Source: a virus
IMG/VR virus record: IMGVR_UViG_3300044993_000766
Span: 1 to 58,017 of that record
Strand: one strand, 5' to 3'
Length of the DNA stretch: 58,017 bases
In this document: positions 48,659-56,733 of the stretch, piece by piece
Position numbering within the stretch: position 1 is the stretch's first letter
Layout of the letters: every line of letters begins with the position of its first letter
The notes under the pieces: model-generated
The model's database searches: none
What the model saw: the letters and a program-made list of their open reading frames with translations, nothing else
Told to the model about the DNA's origin: nothing
Translations under genes and position numbers: made by a program

Positions 48659-50758
48659 TCAGATCGAAACGCCTGCCAATGCATCGACGATGCTGCCCTG
48701 GCGGCCATCGAGCGCCGGCATCGCCGTCGCGGGCGCGCTCGCGGGCATCGCACGGGCACCGACGCCTTCCGCGCCGGCCGCCGGATCGGGCGGCAGCGCG
48801 CCTAGCGCGTTCATCGGCGTCGCCTTGCCGAAAATCAGGTCCGGGTTGAAGCCTTGCAGCCCCACCCAGTCGCGCAGCAGGTTCACTAAACCTTCCCGCG
48901 GCAACAATCCGCCCTGCGCGAACGGCGTGATCGCTTGCAGCGTCTCCACGGTGCGCGCTTGGCGCATCTCGCGGGCCATGATTCCTTTCGCGCCGCGCGC
49001 GACGACCGTCGCGTCGGCCTTCAAGCTCGCATCGGGGTTCAGCAGCATGTTCAGCAGGTAGTACGCTTTGATCGTCGGTTCGATCAGATGCTTGTCGAGG
49101 TTGCCGATGGCCTGCTTGATGCCGCGTAGTGCGCTGTTGTAGAGCAGACTCAAGCCGCCCATCGTCGCCGCCGCACCCGTGGCCGGACTCGTGCCACCGT
49201 AGGCGTAGGCGGGGACGCCGCTGACCTCATCGGCGAGCCGCCAGTAGGCTTGCAGCACCGCATTCAATTCCGCCGCGACGCTCGGAATCTTCTCCATGTT
49301 GATCGCGCGGCCCTTCCCGGCGCCCTGGGTGTAGAACACGCGATACGGGCGGACGAGGTTCGGCGCGTCCTCGCTCTCGTCGAGCAGATCGAGGTTGATT
49401 TCGGCGATTGGACCGGAGGCGTAGGCCATGTTTTGCACCAGCCGACGCGCGGCCGAGTTCACTTGCCGCTGTACGTCGCGCAGAATCTGTCCCAGCCCCT
49501 CGCCCCAGAAGCTGCCGGGGAGTCGCGAGAACGACGCGACCTGATACGGCCGCTGGCCGGTCGGAATTGGGTTGAGCAGCGAACGCAGCACCAGATCGCC
49601 CAGCAGCCAGACGTTCGCCTCGTAATAGGCATCGGGATCGACGCTGCGCTCGCCGAACACGGCGCTCGGCGGCAAGCCTTCAAGCTGGCACCACTCCAGC
49701 AGCACCGCGCCCGGCACCCGGCCCCAGAAGTCCACCACGTCGTAAGTGCCGTCATGGCCCGTGGACGAGGCGTTTGATGCGCCCCAGGCGCCCGCGGTCG
49801 CCAGCCCTTCCAACTGCGCGCGTTCGTTGGCGATCGGGTCGCCGCAAACGTAGCCGCTGGGGTGCAGCGTCAACGCCGTGCGGATCGCACGCTCGGAGAA
49901 ATTCGGCAGGCCGATGCAGTCCGACAGCGCCTTGCCGGTCATCGGCATTCGCTCGCACAGGTAGCTGCCATCCTGCGGATGGGTCGCATCCGGGGCCGGA
50001 TACAGGTCGAAGGGCGAGACGCGCTCAACCCGGACCTTCGTGCGCGCAACGATCCGCAGCCGCTCGCCGTCCCACTGCGGCGCCTGCACCCGGCGCACGA
50101 TGGGCGACTTCAATACCGCACCCGGAAACACCGTCAAATCCTCGATCGCCGCGTCGAACGCCTCGCGCCAGCCGCCCTCTTCGAGCTGGTCGGCGATGTG
50201 CTTCTCCATCCGCGCGCACGCCTCGCGCGCGGTCTCCAGCACGAGGTCGGCGGCCACGTCTTCGAGTTGCTTGATCCGTGCCTGCACCTGATGCGGGGCG
50301 AGATACTGAAGTTCGACGCCGCTGCGCTGCAACTCCACTAGGAACGCCTGCCGCGCCGCCTGCTTGCCGGCGTCGGACAGTTCGGGGATCGGTGTCGGCT
50401 CCACCGTCCAGGGCTTGTCCTCGGCGTTCGCCAGCGTGTCGCGTATCCACGCCTGCGCCGCGCGCATCTTCATCGACGCCAGCGGCATGTAGACATCGAT
50501 CCCGTCCAGCGCACGCGCCAGTTCCGGGTCATACTCGTTGTGACGCATGCGCAGGCAGCGCATCATCGTCTCGTGGACGCTGGCGCCGTTACGCCAGACC
50601 ACAGCTTCCTTGTGCCGCTTGGCGCGCACGAAGGCGTCACGCACGAATGTCCCCAAGCGCGAGCGCAGGCCGACCGACTGTTCGACCTGATAGGCATGCG
50701 CCGCATGCTCCCGCCGCAGCAGGAGGTCGCCTGCGGCGTTGGAAGCGTCTGCGAACAT
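48659..50758 (-). CDS. Portal protein
   Basis: 699 residues from ATG 50758 (GTG 50761 is in frame and adjacent); the longer reading overlaps the terminase gene. The chain is helical with wing-like regions: MRAAQAWIRDTLANAEDKPW early, PFDLYPAPDATHPQDGSYLC, SFWGEGLGQILRDVQRQVNS (a typical portal helix), PAYAYGGTSPATGAAATMGG near 540, and a C-terminal helix bundle. This matches the ~700-residue portal proteins of Bcep22/P22-size podoviruses. It follows the large terminase gene by 10 nt, the classical order. Confidence 0.85.
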   Translation of the reverse strand: MFADASNAAGDLLLRREHAAHAYQVEQSVGLRSRLGTFVRDAFVRAKRHKEAVVWRNGASVHETMMRCLRMRHNEYDPELARALDGIDVYMPLASMKMRAAQAWIRDTLANAEDKPWTVEPTPIPELSDAGKQAARQAFLVELQRSGVELQYLAPHQVQARIKQLEDVAADLVLETAREACARMEKHIADQLEEGGWREAFDAAIEDLTVFPGAVLKSPIVRRVQAPQWDGERLRIVARTKVRVERVSPFDLYPAPDATHPQDGSYLCERMPMTGKALSDCIGLPNFSERAIRTALTLHPSGYVCGDPIANERAQLEGLATAGAWGASNASSTGHDGTYDVVDFWGRVPGAVLLEWCQLEGLPPSAVFGERSVDPDAYYEANVWLLGDLVLRSLLNPIPTGQRPYQVASFSRLPGSFWGEGLGQILRDVQRQVNSAARRLVQNMAYASGPIAEINLDLLDESEDAPNLVRPYRVFYTQGAGKGRAINMEKIPSVAAELNAVLQAYWRLADEVSGVPAYAYGGTSPATGAAATMGGLSLLYNSALRGIKQAIGNLDKHLIEPTIKAYYLLNMLLNPDASLKADATVVARGAKGIMAREMRQARTVETLQAITPFAQGGLLPREGLVNLLRDWVGLQGFNPDLIFGKATPMNALGALPPDPAAGAEGVGARAMPASAPATAMPALDGRQGSIVDALAGVSI

Positions 50759-50768
50759 CACGGGCGGT

Positions 50769-52229
50769 TCACCATGCGAAAGTCGAATCCGACGCCGACG
50801 CGCGGCGCACGCTGCCGGTTCCCTTCGGGAACACGGCGCCGATGTCGTAAATACGCGCCATGCTGTCGAGCATGTCGTCATGGACGCCGGCCGGGAAGGT
50901 CAGGTACTCCTCGTTGACGAATCGCTCCATCACGTCCACCGGCTTGCCGTCGTGCAGCGCCTTGGGCAGTGCGCGCGGCAACCACCAGCGACCGTTCTCG
51001 AAGTCCGGCTCCAACCGCTTGATCCGCGCCTCCTTGGACATCTGGCCGCCGACCTCAAAGACAGTGAAGCGGTAGTTCTCCGCCTCCATCGCCACCGTCA
51101 GGTGTTCGATATCCGCGTCCTTGCCGTATTTCTCGTACCCGACCTTGTGCGGCTTCCACTTGCGGTGCATGCGGATCGTCAACGCCGCGCGTTCGCGCAG
51201 ATTGAGCTTGTCGCGCACGGCGTCCAGCAGGTAATAGCGGCCATCGGTGTTCAATCCGACGACCACCGCCGCCGTGAAATCGGACTTCTTCGCCTTGCTG
51301 CCGGCCGGATCGACCAGCAGGTAGCGATTCATCGGCCGGGCGATGGTGATCGGGATGCTGTCGTACTCGCGCAGCCACGCGCGCTTGAAAAATCCGCCCG
51401 TGCCGGCGACCGGGCGCTGCATGTAGAGCGCCTCCCAGTCGCGGCTGCCGCTGGCGATGCGCTTGAGTTCCAGGGCGGCCTCGGAATACCGCTCCGGGCA
51501 CAGCGCCTGTCCCACTTCCCGCCCCAGCGCGTCGCCTTCCAGCGCCAGCGCCGGCAGGTTAATGACCTCCCAGTCCTCATGCGCGTGTTCGCGCAGCAGC
51601 CAGCCGGCCAGATCGTCTTCGTGCCAGCGCGTGTGCATCAGGATCAGCACCGCGTCTTCGGCAAGGCGCGAGTAGACGACCGACCGATACCAGTCCTTCA
51701 CCCGCTCGCGCACGACCTCCGAATCGGCCTCGGCACGCGACTTGAACGGGTCATCGACCACGAACAGCTTGGACGAGAAGCCTGTCCCGCCGCCCATGAC
51801 CGTCGTCCCGTAATACTGGCCGCCGGCCGTGGTCTGGAAGTCGGTTTTGGCGGTGCTGCTGCCGTCAAGCCGTGATGCGGGGAAGATCGCGCCGTGGATC
51901 GGCGAGCCGATCAGGTCGCGCACCGCCTTGCCGTTGCGCTCCACCAGATCGACGCCGTAGCTCGCCGCGATCACCGGCCAGTCGGGGTGCCGACCCATCA
52001 CCCAGGCGGGCAATTTGCAACTGACGAGCGCGCTCTTGCCATGCTGGGGCGGGGCAAAAATCATCACCCTGGCGCGTCCGCGCCGGATCGCCGCCTCTAA
52101 CCGCCTGCACAGGTACTTGTGCCACGCATAGGGGATGTACTTCGGATCGACCGCGCAGCAGTAGGCCAGCAGGTTGTCGCGCGCGGCCGTCAGCAGCGCC
52201 GCGATCTGCGTCTTATTCGCCGTCGCCAT
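50769..52229 (-). CDS. terL: Terminase large subunit
   Basis: 486 residues. The N-terminal ATPase has a Walker A-like MIFAPPQHGKSALVS (Lys65) and Walker B KLFVVDDPF near residue 158, with a coupling-like LILMHTRWHEDDL about 190-202. The C-terminal nuclease shows RYLLVDPAGSKAKKSDFTAA (catalytic Asp) and a terminal VHDDMLDSMARIY with paired Asp. It cuts and packages the genome with TerS and the portal. ATG 52229 overlaps the small-subunit gene by 17 nt. Confidence 0.95.
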   Translation of the reverse strand: MATANKTQIAALLTAARDNLLAYCCAVDPKYIPYAWHKYLCRRLEAAIRRGRARVMIFAPPQHGKSALVSCKLPAWVMGRHPDWPVIAASYGVDLVERNGKAVRDLIGSPIHGAIFPASRLDGSSTAKTDFQTTAGGQYYGTTVMGGGTGFSSKLFVVDDPFKSRAEADSEVVRERVKDWYRSVVYSRLAEDAVLILMHTRWHEDDLAGWLLREHAHEDWEVINLPALALEGDALGREVGQALCPERYSEAALELKRIASGSRDWEALYMQRPVAGTGGFFKRAWLREYDSIPITIARPMNRYLLVDPAGSKAKKSDFTAAVVVGLNTDGRYYLLDAVRDKLNLRERAALTIRMHRKWKPHKVGYEKYGKDADIEHLTVAMEAENYRFTVFEVGGQMSKEARIKRLEPDFENGRWWLPRALPKALHDGKPVDVMERFVNEEYLTFPAGVHDDMLDSMARIYDIGAVFPKGTGSVRRASASDSTFAW

Positions 52230-52764
52230 CGGGCGCCCCTGCCTCGGCGACGCCCTCCAGCACCGCCTGCGCGACTCGCTGCAACTGCTCCGGGGTCAGC
52301 GCCTGCGCCGCGTCGAACACACCGAGCGCACCGCCGACCTCGACCTTGCTGCGGTCGGCGTAGGTGGGGCTGAGTTTGGACGCACGCCAGCGGAGGTGTT
52401 GCGCCAGTTCGCGGGCCTTGCCGAGCGACAGCACGTCCGTCGCGGCCCGGATGCCGGCCTCCGCTTCCTCGTCCCAGACCCTGGCCGCCATCCCCGCCGC
52501 CTCGCGCGCGCGCGCGGAACGATTAGGTTCCGCCGCCAGCCACAGCGACAGCGCACCCTGGGTCTTGCCGTAATCCGCTGCGATGGCGGTGTAGGTCTCG
52601 CCTGCGGCGATGCGTTCGCACACGTCGTCCAAGTCCCAGTCCTGTCGCGCCTGCGTTGTCAGCGGCGCGGATGGCAGCGCGGCATCCACCGACGGCGAAC
52701 CCTTGCCGCGCTGCTTCGCAGGCGTGCGCTTGCGTTTGCCGCGCGGGTCTTGGCTGGCGTTCAC
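52213..52764 (-). CDS. terS: Terminase small subunit
   Basis: 183 residues from GTG 52764, which overlaps the upstream TGA (GTGA). Residues 1-30 are basic and disordered (DPRGKRKRTPAKQRGKGSPS). An HTH follows (DDVCERIAAGETYTAIAADY then GKTQGALSLWL, about 43-75), and then oligomerisation helices (EAEAGIRAATDVLSLGKARE) and a C-terminal tail. This is the usual TerS architecture: DNA recognition by an N-terminal HTH, ring formation by the core. Immediately upstream of terL with a 17-nt overlap. Confidence 0.85.
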   Translation of the reverse strand: MNASQDPRGKRKRTPAKQRGKGSPSVDAALPSAPLTTQARQDWDLDDVCERIAAGETYTAIAADYGKTQGALSLWLAAEPNRSARAREAAGMAARVWDEEAEAGIRAATDVLSLGKARELAQHLRWRASKLSPTYADRSKVEVGGALGVFDAAQALTPEQLQRVAQAVLEGVAEAGAPDGDGE

Positions 52765-53060
52765 ACCAGCACCGACACCACCGTCGCCAACGCGCCCGCA
52801 GCCAGTGCGCCGACCACGGCGCCGCGCCAGAACAGGCACACGCCGCAGTCGGTCCACAGCCGTAGCGGCAGCCATGCCAGCACGCGCATCGCGAGGCTCA
52901 CGCGGGCGTCGTCGGCGAGGGCTGCGGCGGGCTCGGAAGCGGGCTCGGTATTGGGCTCGCCGGAGGCGGTAGCGTCGGCGGCGACAGTGGGGGCGGGAGG
53001 TTCGGACGCTGGATCGGTCGGCGGCAGGGGGTACAAGGCATGCGGTTCAGTCCTGGTCAT
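52761..53060 (-). CDS. Small late membrane protein (holin candidate)
   Basis: 99 residues from ATG 53060 (AGGA 6 nt upstream; ATG 53066 in frame is too close to it). The N-terminal half is Pro/Ala/Glu-rich and disordered (PTDPASEPPAPTVAADATAS). The C-terminal ~50 residues hold two hydrophobic segments (VSLAMRVLAWLPLRLW; WRGAVVGALAAGALATVVSV). It is the first gene after the tRNA-like element and terminator, thus the first late gene, and overlaps the terS start (GTGA). A holin is plausible from size, topology and position, but nothing proves it. Confidence 0.6.
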   Translation of the reverse strand: MTRTEPHALYPLPPTDPASEPPAPTVAADATASGEPNTEPASEPAAALADDARVSLAMRVLAWLPLRLWTDCGVCLFWRGAVVGALAAGALATVVSVLV

Positions 53061-53098
53061 GGCCATTCCTGGTGGGTGTGCCGCGCGCGGCGGACACG

Positions 53099-53120
53099 AA
53101 AACGCCCGCGGTTGCGGGCG
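53099..53120 (-). terminator. Rho-independent terminator at the head of the late operon
   Basis: Stem CGCCCGC / GCGGGCG (53103-53109 with 53114-53120), 4-nt loop, followed on the minus strand by TTTT. It lies between the tRNA-like element and the first late gene. With a zinc-finger Q-like protein coded just upstream, this is the natural site for late antitermination. Confidence 0.75.
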
Positions 53121-53130
53121 TGGGGCGACA

Positions 53131-53203
53131 TGGTGGCGGGGACCGGAGTCGAACCGGCGTCTTGGGCAGATGAAGCCCGAGCGGGACCACTCCTCACCCC
53201 GCG
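53131..53203 (-). tRNA. tRNA-like gene, CAU anticodon, degenerate D-arm
   Basis: A 73-nt cloverleaf-like sequence on the minus strand ending in encoded CCA (53133-53131). Acceptor 3' strand CCCCGCC+A pairs with GCGGGG of the 5' strand, leaving one C-C mismatch at the first pair. The T-arm is perfect in form: GCCGG TTCGACT CCGGT, with one G-U pair. The anticodon arm CGGGC TTCATCT GCCCA gives CAU (Met-type) but has C at position 37, where A is usual. The D-arm is badly reduced (GGA GTGG TCC). Likely a non-decoding tRNA-like RNA or pseudo-tRNA. I recall similar CAU tRNA-like sequences upstream of terminase genes in other prophages. Confidence 0.55.
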
Positions 53204-53245
53204 ATCGCGGCAGCAACTCCGCGTGTAATCAGAATCCGGTTTTTC

Positions 53246-53266
53246 TGCGGAGGCATCACCTCCGCA
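53246..53266. repeat. Hairpin between the Q-like gene and the tRNA-like element
   Basis: TGCGGAGG / CCTCCGCA, 8-bp perfect stem with a 5-nt loop. On the minus strand it is followed by GAAAAACC, not a T-tract, so a classical terminator is unlikely. It lies 19 nt after the Q-like gene stop. Possible antitermination (put/qut-like) or mRNA-stability element; function unproved. Confidence 0.4.
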
Positions 53267-53284
53267 CGCACACCGCGCTCGCGA

Positions 53285-54001
53285 TCACGCACGCGGCACG
53301 GGCGCGACCTCATCGCCGGTACGCAGGGCCGCCGCCAGTTCGCGCCGCGCTTGTGCCTCGGCATCGGAGAGCAGTCGCAGCAGCCATTCGTACATCGGTC
53401 GCCATGTCCGCCGATACGACGCCTCATCGCGATCAATCCGCGCCGCGCGCGCGCGGTCGGATACCGGCAACACGCCGCGCCCTTCGCAGGTTTCGCAAGT
53501 GATGCGCAACGCCTCCAGCATCATCTCGCCGGCACCGCCGCAGTCCGGGCACAGGTTCGGCCGTGCCAGTTCGTCCAACACGGCGCGCCGGATGACGACG
53601 TGCATCTCCGGGCGCCACGGCCACACTGCATCTTTTGCCAGAGCTGCTTTCGCACGTAAGCCCGCGATCCGAACGCGCACATCGGTCGAAACGCGGTTCG
53701 TGGCGAACGCCGCTTCCTCTGCGCAATGCAGTTCCAGTTGCGCGACCTCCAGCACCTGACGCCGCCGCGCAAACTCCGCGCGCTGGCGCTCGGCGATGGC
53801 TTCGTGCAACGCTTCGCGGCTCAGACGCGCACCCTCGGGCCACCATAGCGCGCACAGCACCTCACGGCCCAGCCCCGCCGGCACGAACGCCAGCGCCGCC
53901 GCTACATCCTGCGGGGTCAATTCGCATCCGCCGCCGTGGCCCATTTCCAGGCGGGACGTGGCGGGGTTGAGGCGCGCGAGCATTCTGCGCACATCGGTCA
54001 T
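53285..54001 (-). CDS. Zinc-finger protein, putative late antiterminator (Q-like)
   Basis: 238 residues from ATG 54001 (CAGGAGA 7 nt upstream). The middle is a long charged helix (RRQVLEVAQLELHCAEEAAF). A DnaJ-like zinc module follows (about 163-195): CPDCGGAGEM and CETCEGRG, four Cys pairs in CxxCxG spacing. Q-type late regulators of lambdoid phages often carry such a Cys finger. The placement is ideal: last gene of the early/replication operon, just before a terminator and the late genes. An alternative is a general DNA-binding protein. It starts within the stop of the 25-aa ORF (ATGA). Confidence 0.65.
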   Translation of the reverse strand: MTDVRRMLARLNPATSRLEMGHGGGCELTPQDVAAALAFVPAGLGREVLCALWWPEGARLSREALHEAIAERQRAEFARRRQVLEVAQLELHCAEEAAFATNRVSTDVRVRIAGLRAKAALAKDAVWPWRPEMHVVIRRAVLDELARPNLCPDCGGAGEMMLEALRITCETCEGRGVLPVSDRARAARIDRDEASYRRTWRPMYEWLLRLLSDAEAQARRELAAALRTGDEVAPVPRA

Positions 54002-54075
54002 GGTGCAATCTCCTGAAAAGTGTTCATGGTCCGCGCCGCAGCGGCGCGCGTATCGATCGCGCATAGGGTCGTCAT
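53998..54075 (-). CDS. 25-aa ORF linking dnaB and the Q-like gene
   Basis: MTTLCAIDTRAAAARTMNTF plus five residues. AGGAGGA lies 6 nt upstream of ATG 54075, the strongest ribosome-binding site in the early operon. The start overlaps the dnaB stop (ATGA) and the stop overlaps the Q-like gene start (ATGA). It is probably translated; whether the peptide matters or only couples or regulates translation of the Q-like gene is open. Confidence 0.5.
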   Translation of the reverse strand: MTTLCAIDTRAAAARTMNTFQEIAP

Positions 54076-55544
54076 CGCTGGTCCTCCTGCGAGTACATGC
54101 CCCAGCGCGCGCGGGTCTTGGTCGCGCGCGTCGGTCGGTGAGGGGTGGATGGGAGCATCGGTCTTGGTGGCTCGTCGCAATCGTCGATCCGGCCCACGTC
54201 TAGGCGGCTACGTCCCCAAACGCGCCCGGTGACGCCTTCGCGTTGTTTGGCAATGTTGAGTTCGATCAGGCCGGGATACTCGCTCTCGCGACCTTCCTGT
54301 TCAGCGTAGTAGTCGTCGCGGTAGACGAACACGATTGAATCGGCATCCTGCTCGATGCTGCCCGACTCGCGCAGATCCCGCATAACCGGGCGCTTGTTCG
54401 GACGCGCCTCGACACCGCGATTCAACTGCGAGAGTGCGATCACAGGACAGCCGAGTTCTTTACCGAGGGCTTTAAGGTCGCGCGTGTTCGCACCGATCTC
54501 GACCGTCTCACGGGTCTTGCCCGGCAACGGCATCAGGTGCATGTGATCGACGACAATCAAGTCCACGGGCTGGTGGAGATGTTCGCGACGCGCGCGCACC
54601 ACAATCTGCTCGCACGTCAACGACGGCGTATCGTCGATCAACAAGCTAGCGCCGCGCATGCGCCGCACGCCCTCGGCCACGCGCGCCCAGTACGTTTCGC
54701 TCTCGGCGGTGTCGTCGGCCGGGTGCCGTAGCCACTGCAAGGGCACGTCCATGATCGACGCGATGCATCGGTTGAAGATGCTGACATCGGTCATTTCGAG
54801 GTTGAAGAACAACACGCGCTTACCGCTCAACGCATTCGCGGTGGCGATGTTGATCGCGACCGCACTCTTGCCCATGCCCGGCCTACCGGCCAGAACGATC
54901 AGATCGCCCGGCATCAGGCCGCCAGTGATCGCATTGAACTTCGCCCAGGGTGTCGCGAGGCCACAGAGTCCGCCCTTCTGGTCATAGCGGCGCTGTAAGT
55001 CTGCGAACCAACGCTGGGCGACCTCTGTCATCGTCTTCACACCACCCGCGCGCGGATGGCCCGCCAAGCGCGCGATGGCGTGCTGAGCCTCGGCTATCAG
55101 ATCGCGCGTGTCCCGGCCCTCGGGCTGAAAGCCAGCGTTGACGATGATCGAACCCAAGTCGATCAACTGCCGCAGTTTCGCCTTGTCTACGACGATTTCG
55201 GCATAGGCGGTGATGTTGGCCGCCGATGGCGTGGTGCTGGCCAATTCGACGAGATAGGCGCCGCCGGCTACCTGCTCGGACAAGCCCTGCGCCTCGAACC
55301 ACTCACCGAGGGTCACGGCATCGTAGGGGCATGACTTCGCGGCAAGTTCGCAAACGGCGCGGTAGATCAACTGGTGATCGCGCCGATAGAAATCCTCGGA
55401 CTTGATCCAGTCCGCGATCCGCGTCAGCGCATCCGGCGCGAGCATCAACCCACCCAGGACCGCCTGCTCAGCCTCGATCGATTGCGGCGGCACGCGCCAC
55501 TGCTCCTGGCGGCTGTCGTTGTGGGCACGCGACCGGGCGTTCAC
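54072..55544 (-). CDS. dnaB: Replicative DNA helicase, DnaB type
   Basis: 490 residues from GTG 55544 (overlaps upstream TGA). The N-terminal DnaB domain is typical (VPPQSIEAEQAVLGGLMLAP, about 19-38). The RecA-like motor has Walker A LAGRPGMGKSAVAINIA (Lys226), Walker B LIVVDHMHLMPLPG, and the ALSQLNRGVEARPNKRPVM motif followed by SGSIEQDADSIVF. Full length for the family, so it is expected to be a working hexameric helicase at the phage fork, loaded by the protein encoded upstream. The C-terminal ~40 residues are Pro/Arg-rich. Confidence 0.95.
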   Translation of the reverse strand: MNARSRAHNDSRQEQWRVPPQSIEAEQAVLGGLMLAPDALTRIADWIKSEDFYRRDHQLIYRAVCELAAKSCPYDAVTLGEWFEAQGLSEQVAGGAYLVELASTTPSAANITAYAEIVVDKAKLRQLIDLGSIIVNAGFQPEGRDTRDLIAEAQHAIARLAGHPRAGGVKTMTEVAQRWFADLQRRYDQKGGLCGLATPWAKFNAITGGLMPGDLIVLAGRPGMGKSAVAINIATANALSGKRVLFFNLEMTDVSIFNRCIASIMDVPLQWLRHPADDTAESETYWARVAEGVRRMRGASLLIDDTPSLTCEQIVVRARREHLHQPVDLIVVDHMHLMPLPGKTRETVEIGANTRDLKALGKELGCPVIALSQLNRGVEARPNKRPVMRDLRESGSIEQDADSIVFVYRDDYYAEQEGRESEYPGLIELNIAKQREGVTGRVWGRSRLDVGRIDDCDEPPRPMLPSTPHRPTRATKTRARWGMYSQEDQR

Positions 55545-56629
55545 TCGCCACGCTCCATGCGATCCATTGCCGCTTCAAAAATCTTCGTCACCACATCCGC
55601 GCGCAGCAGGTAGTCGAAAGTCGGCCGCCAATTCTCGTGCGGCGATCGGTACGGCCCAGTGCCGTTGTTGAACGGATCGTCCTGGCACTCGTCGAAATAC
55701 GCCTGCCAGAACTTCACGCTGCGTCGCTGTGCCGACGCCTGCCATGCCGAGCGGATCAGTGCGCGACGCTTGGGCGACAGCTCCCGCGCCTTCGCCAATC
55801 CCGTCATCGTGGCGTTGTAGGCATCCACGATGGCTTGGTAAGGAATCCGGTCAGCCGAAGGCGACGCTACGCTTTGCTGACCATTAGCGGGGGCGGAGGG
55901 GGCGGCGCCGTCAGGCGACGCACTCCCCTGCTCTTGATTTTCTTCTACCTCTACTTCTGCCTCTGCCTCTTTCGTAGTGCGACCCGTCGCTACGCCGTCG
56001 CTACCCGTAGCGACCGGTCGTCGGTTTGTGGCCCCCGGTGTCTGCTGACCTGGGCGTCCAAGGACGGCGATCAGACAGTCGAGTGCCGGCGACCTTCGGA
56101 ACCATTCGCCTTTGGCACGCTCAGCGGCGAATTCGCAATGGCGTTTCTGTTTGTCGTGTCCGGTGCCTTTCTCGACCGCCAACAATTCGATGTCTGGGTG
56201 CGTGTCCCGTAGATCGGAGCACCGCGACCACGGATTCTTGCTGAACCCGATCTTCACCGTCTCCGAGCGCGGCTCGCCGATGTAATAGACGTAGCCTTCG
56301 GCATCCAACCCAGCGTTGCCACTATCGCTGTCTCCCGCACGGTAGGCGCGATAGTTGATGATCTGCCAGCCGCCGCTGACCTTGCGCAAACGGCGTCCTT
56401 CGTCGTTTTCCGAACGCGAATCGGGGTCGGGCGACTCCAACAAGGTCAGAATCTCGCGAATGCGATCGACCGATTTCATGCAATTCATCGCGAGCGCCGG
56501 AGCGGCGACACGCACCACACCATCGGCATCGGCCTGGGACAGCATCCAGATCCAGACGCGCAACACGTCATCCGGCTGCACCCAGAGCGTGCTGTTGACG
56601 ATGCCGCTGTCCAGCTTGGCGAAACTCAT
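55541..56629 (-). CDS. Phage replication/helicase-loader protein with an inserted GIY-YIG domain
   Basis: 362 residues from ATG 56629 (overlaps the previous TGA). Residues 1-95 are the winged-helix N-terminus of phage replication proteins (FAKLDSGIVNSTLWVQPDDV; SGGWQIINYRAYR). Residues ~110-190 are a T5orf172-type GIY-YIG domain: GYVYYIGEP at 112, KIGFSKNPWSRC with the Arg, and GEWFRR with catalytic-type Glu175. An acidic linker (EAEAEVEVEENQEQG) leads to a C-terminal loader domain (PYQAIVDAYNATMTGLAKAR; KFWQAYFDECQDDPF; WRPTFDYLLRADVVTKI). The nuclease fold thus sits between two halves that normally adjoin. It directly precedes dnaB. Confidence 0.8.
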   Translation of the reverse strand: MSFAKLDSGIVNSTLWVQPDDVLRVWIWMLSQADADGVVRVAAPALAMNCMKSVDRIREILTLLESPDPDSRSENDEGRRLRKVSGGWQIINYRAYRAGDSDSGNAGLDAEGYVYYIGEPRSETVKIGFSKNPWSRCSDLRDTHPDIELLAVEKGTGHDKQKRHCEFAAERAKGEWFRRSPALDCLIAVLGRPGQQTPGATNRRPVATGSDGVATGRTTKEAEAEVEVEENQEQGSASPDGAAPSAPANGQQSVASPSADRIPYQAIVDAYNATMTGLAKARELSPKRRALIRSAWQASAQRRSVKFWQAYFDECQDDPFNNGTGPYRSPHENWRPTFDYLLRADVVTKIFEAAMDRMERGE

Positions 56630-56733
56630 CCCACGCGCTCCATCCGAACCAAGAGGCCAGCGGATTCGATCCGTTGGCGCCACGCAGCCGGTGCGGTCAT
56701 GCGAACGAGCGAGGGCAGGACGCGACTGCGCAT
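56626..56733 (-). CDS. 35-aa ORF between the Cro-like and replication genes
   Basis: It begins MRSRVLPSLVRMTAPAAWRQ and is basic. GGAGGGGG lies about 5 nt upstream of ATG 56733; the start overlaps the Cro-like stop (TAATG) and the stop overlaps the replication gene start (ATGA). Short but fully integrated into the coupled operon, so likely translated. No family recognised. Confidence 0.5.
   Translation of the reverse strand: MRSRVLPSLVRMTAPAAWRQRIESAGLLVRMERVG

Noticed and set aside
48659-50881. 740-codon reading of the portal gene
   Set aside because: The first ~40 codons overlap terL in another frame; the start at 50758/50761 just after the terL stop fits better.
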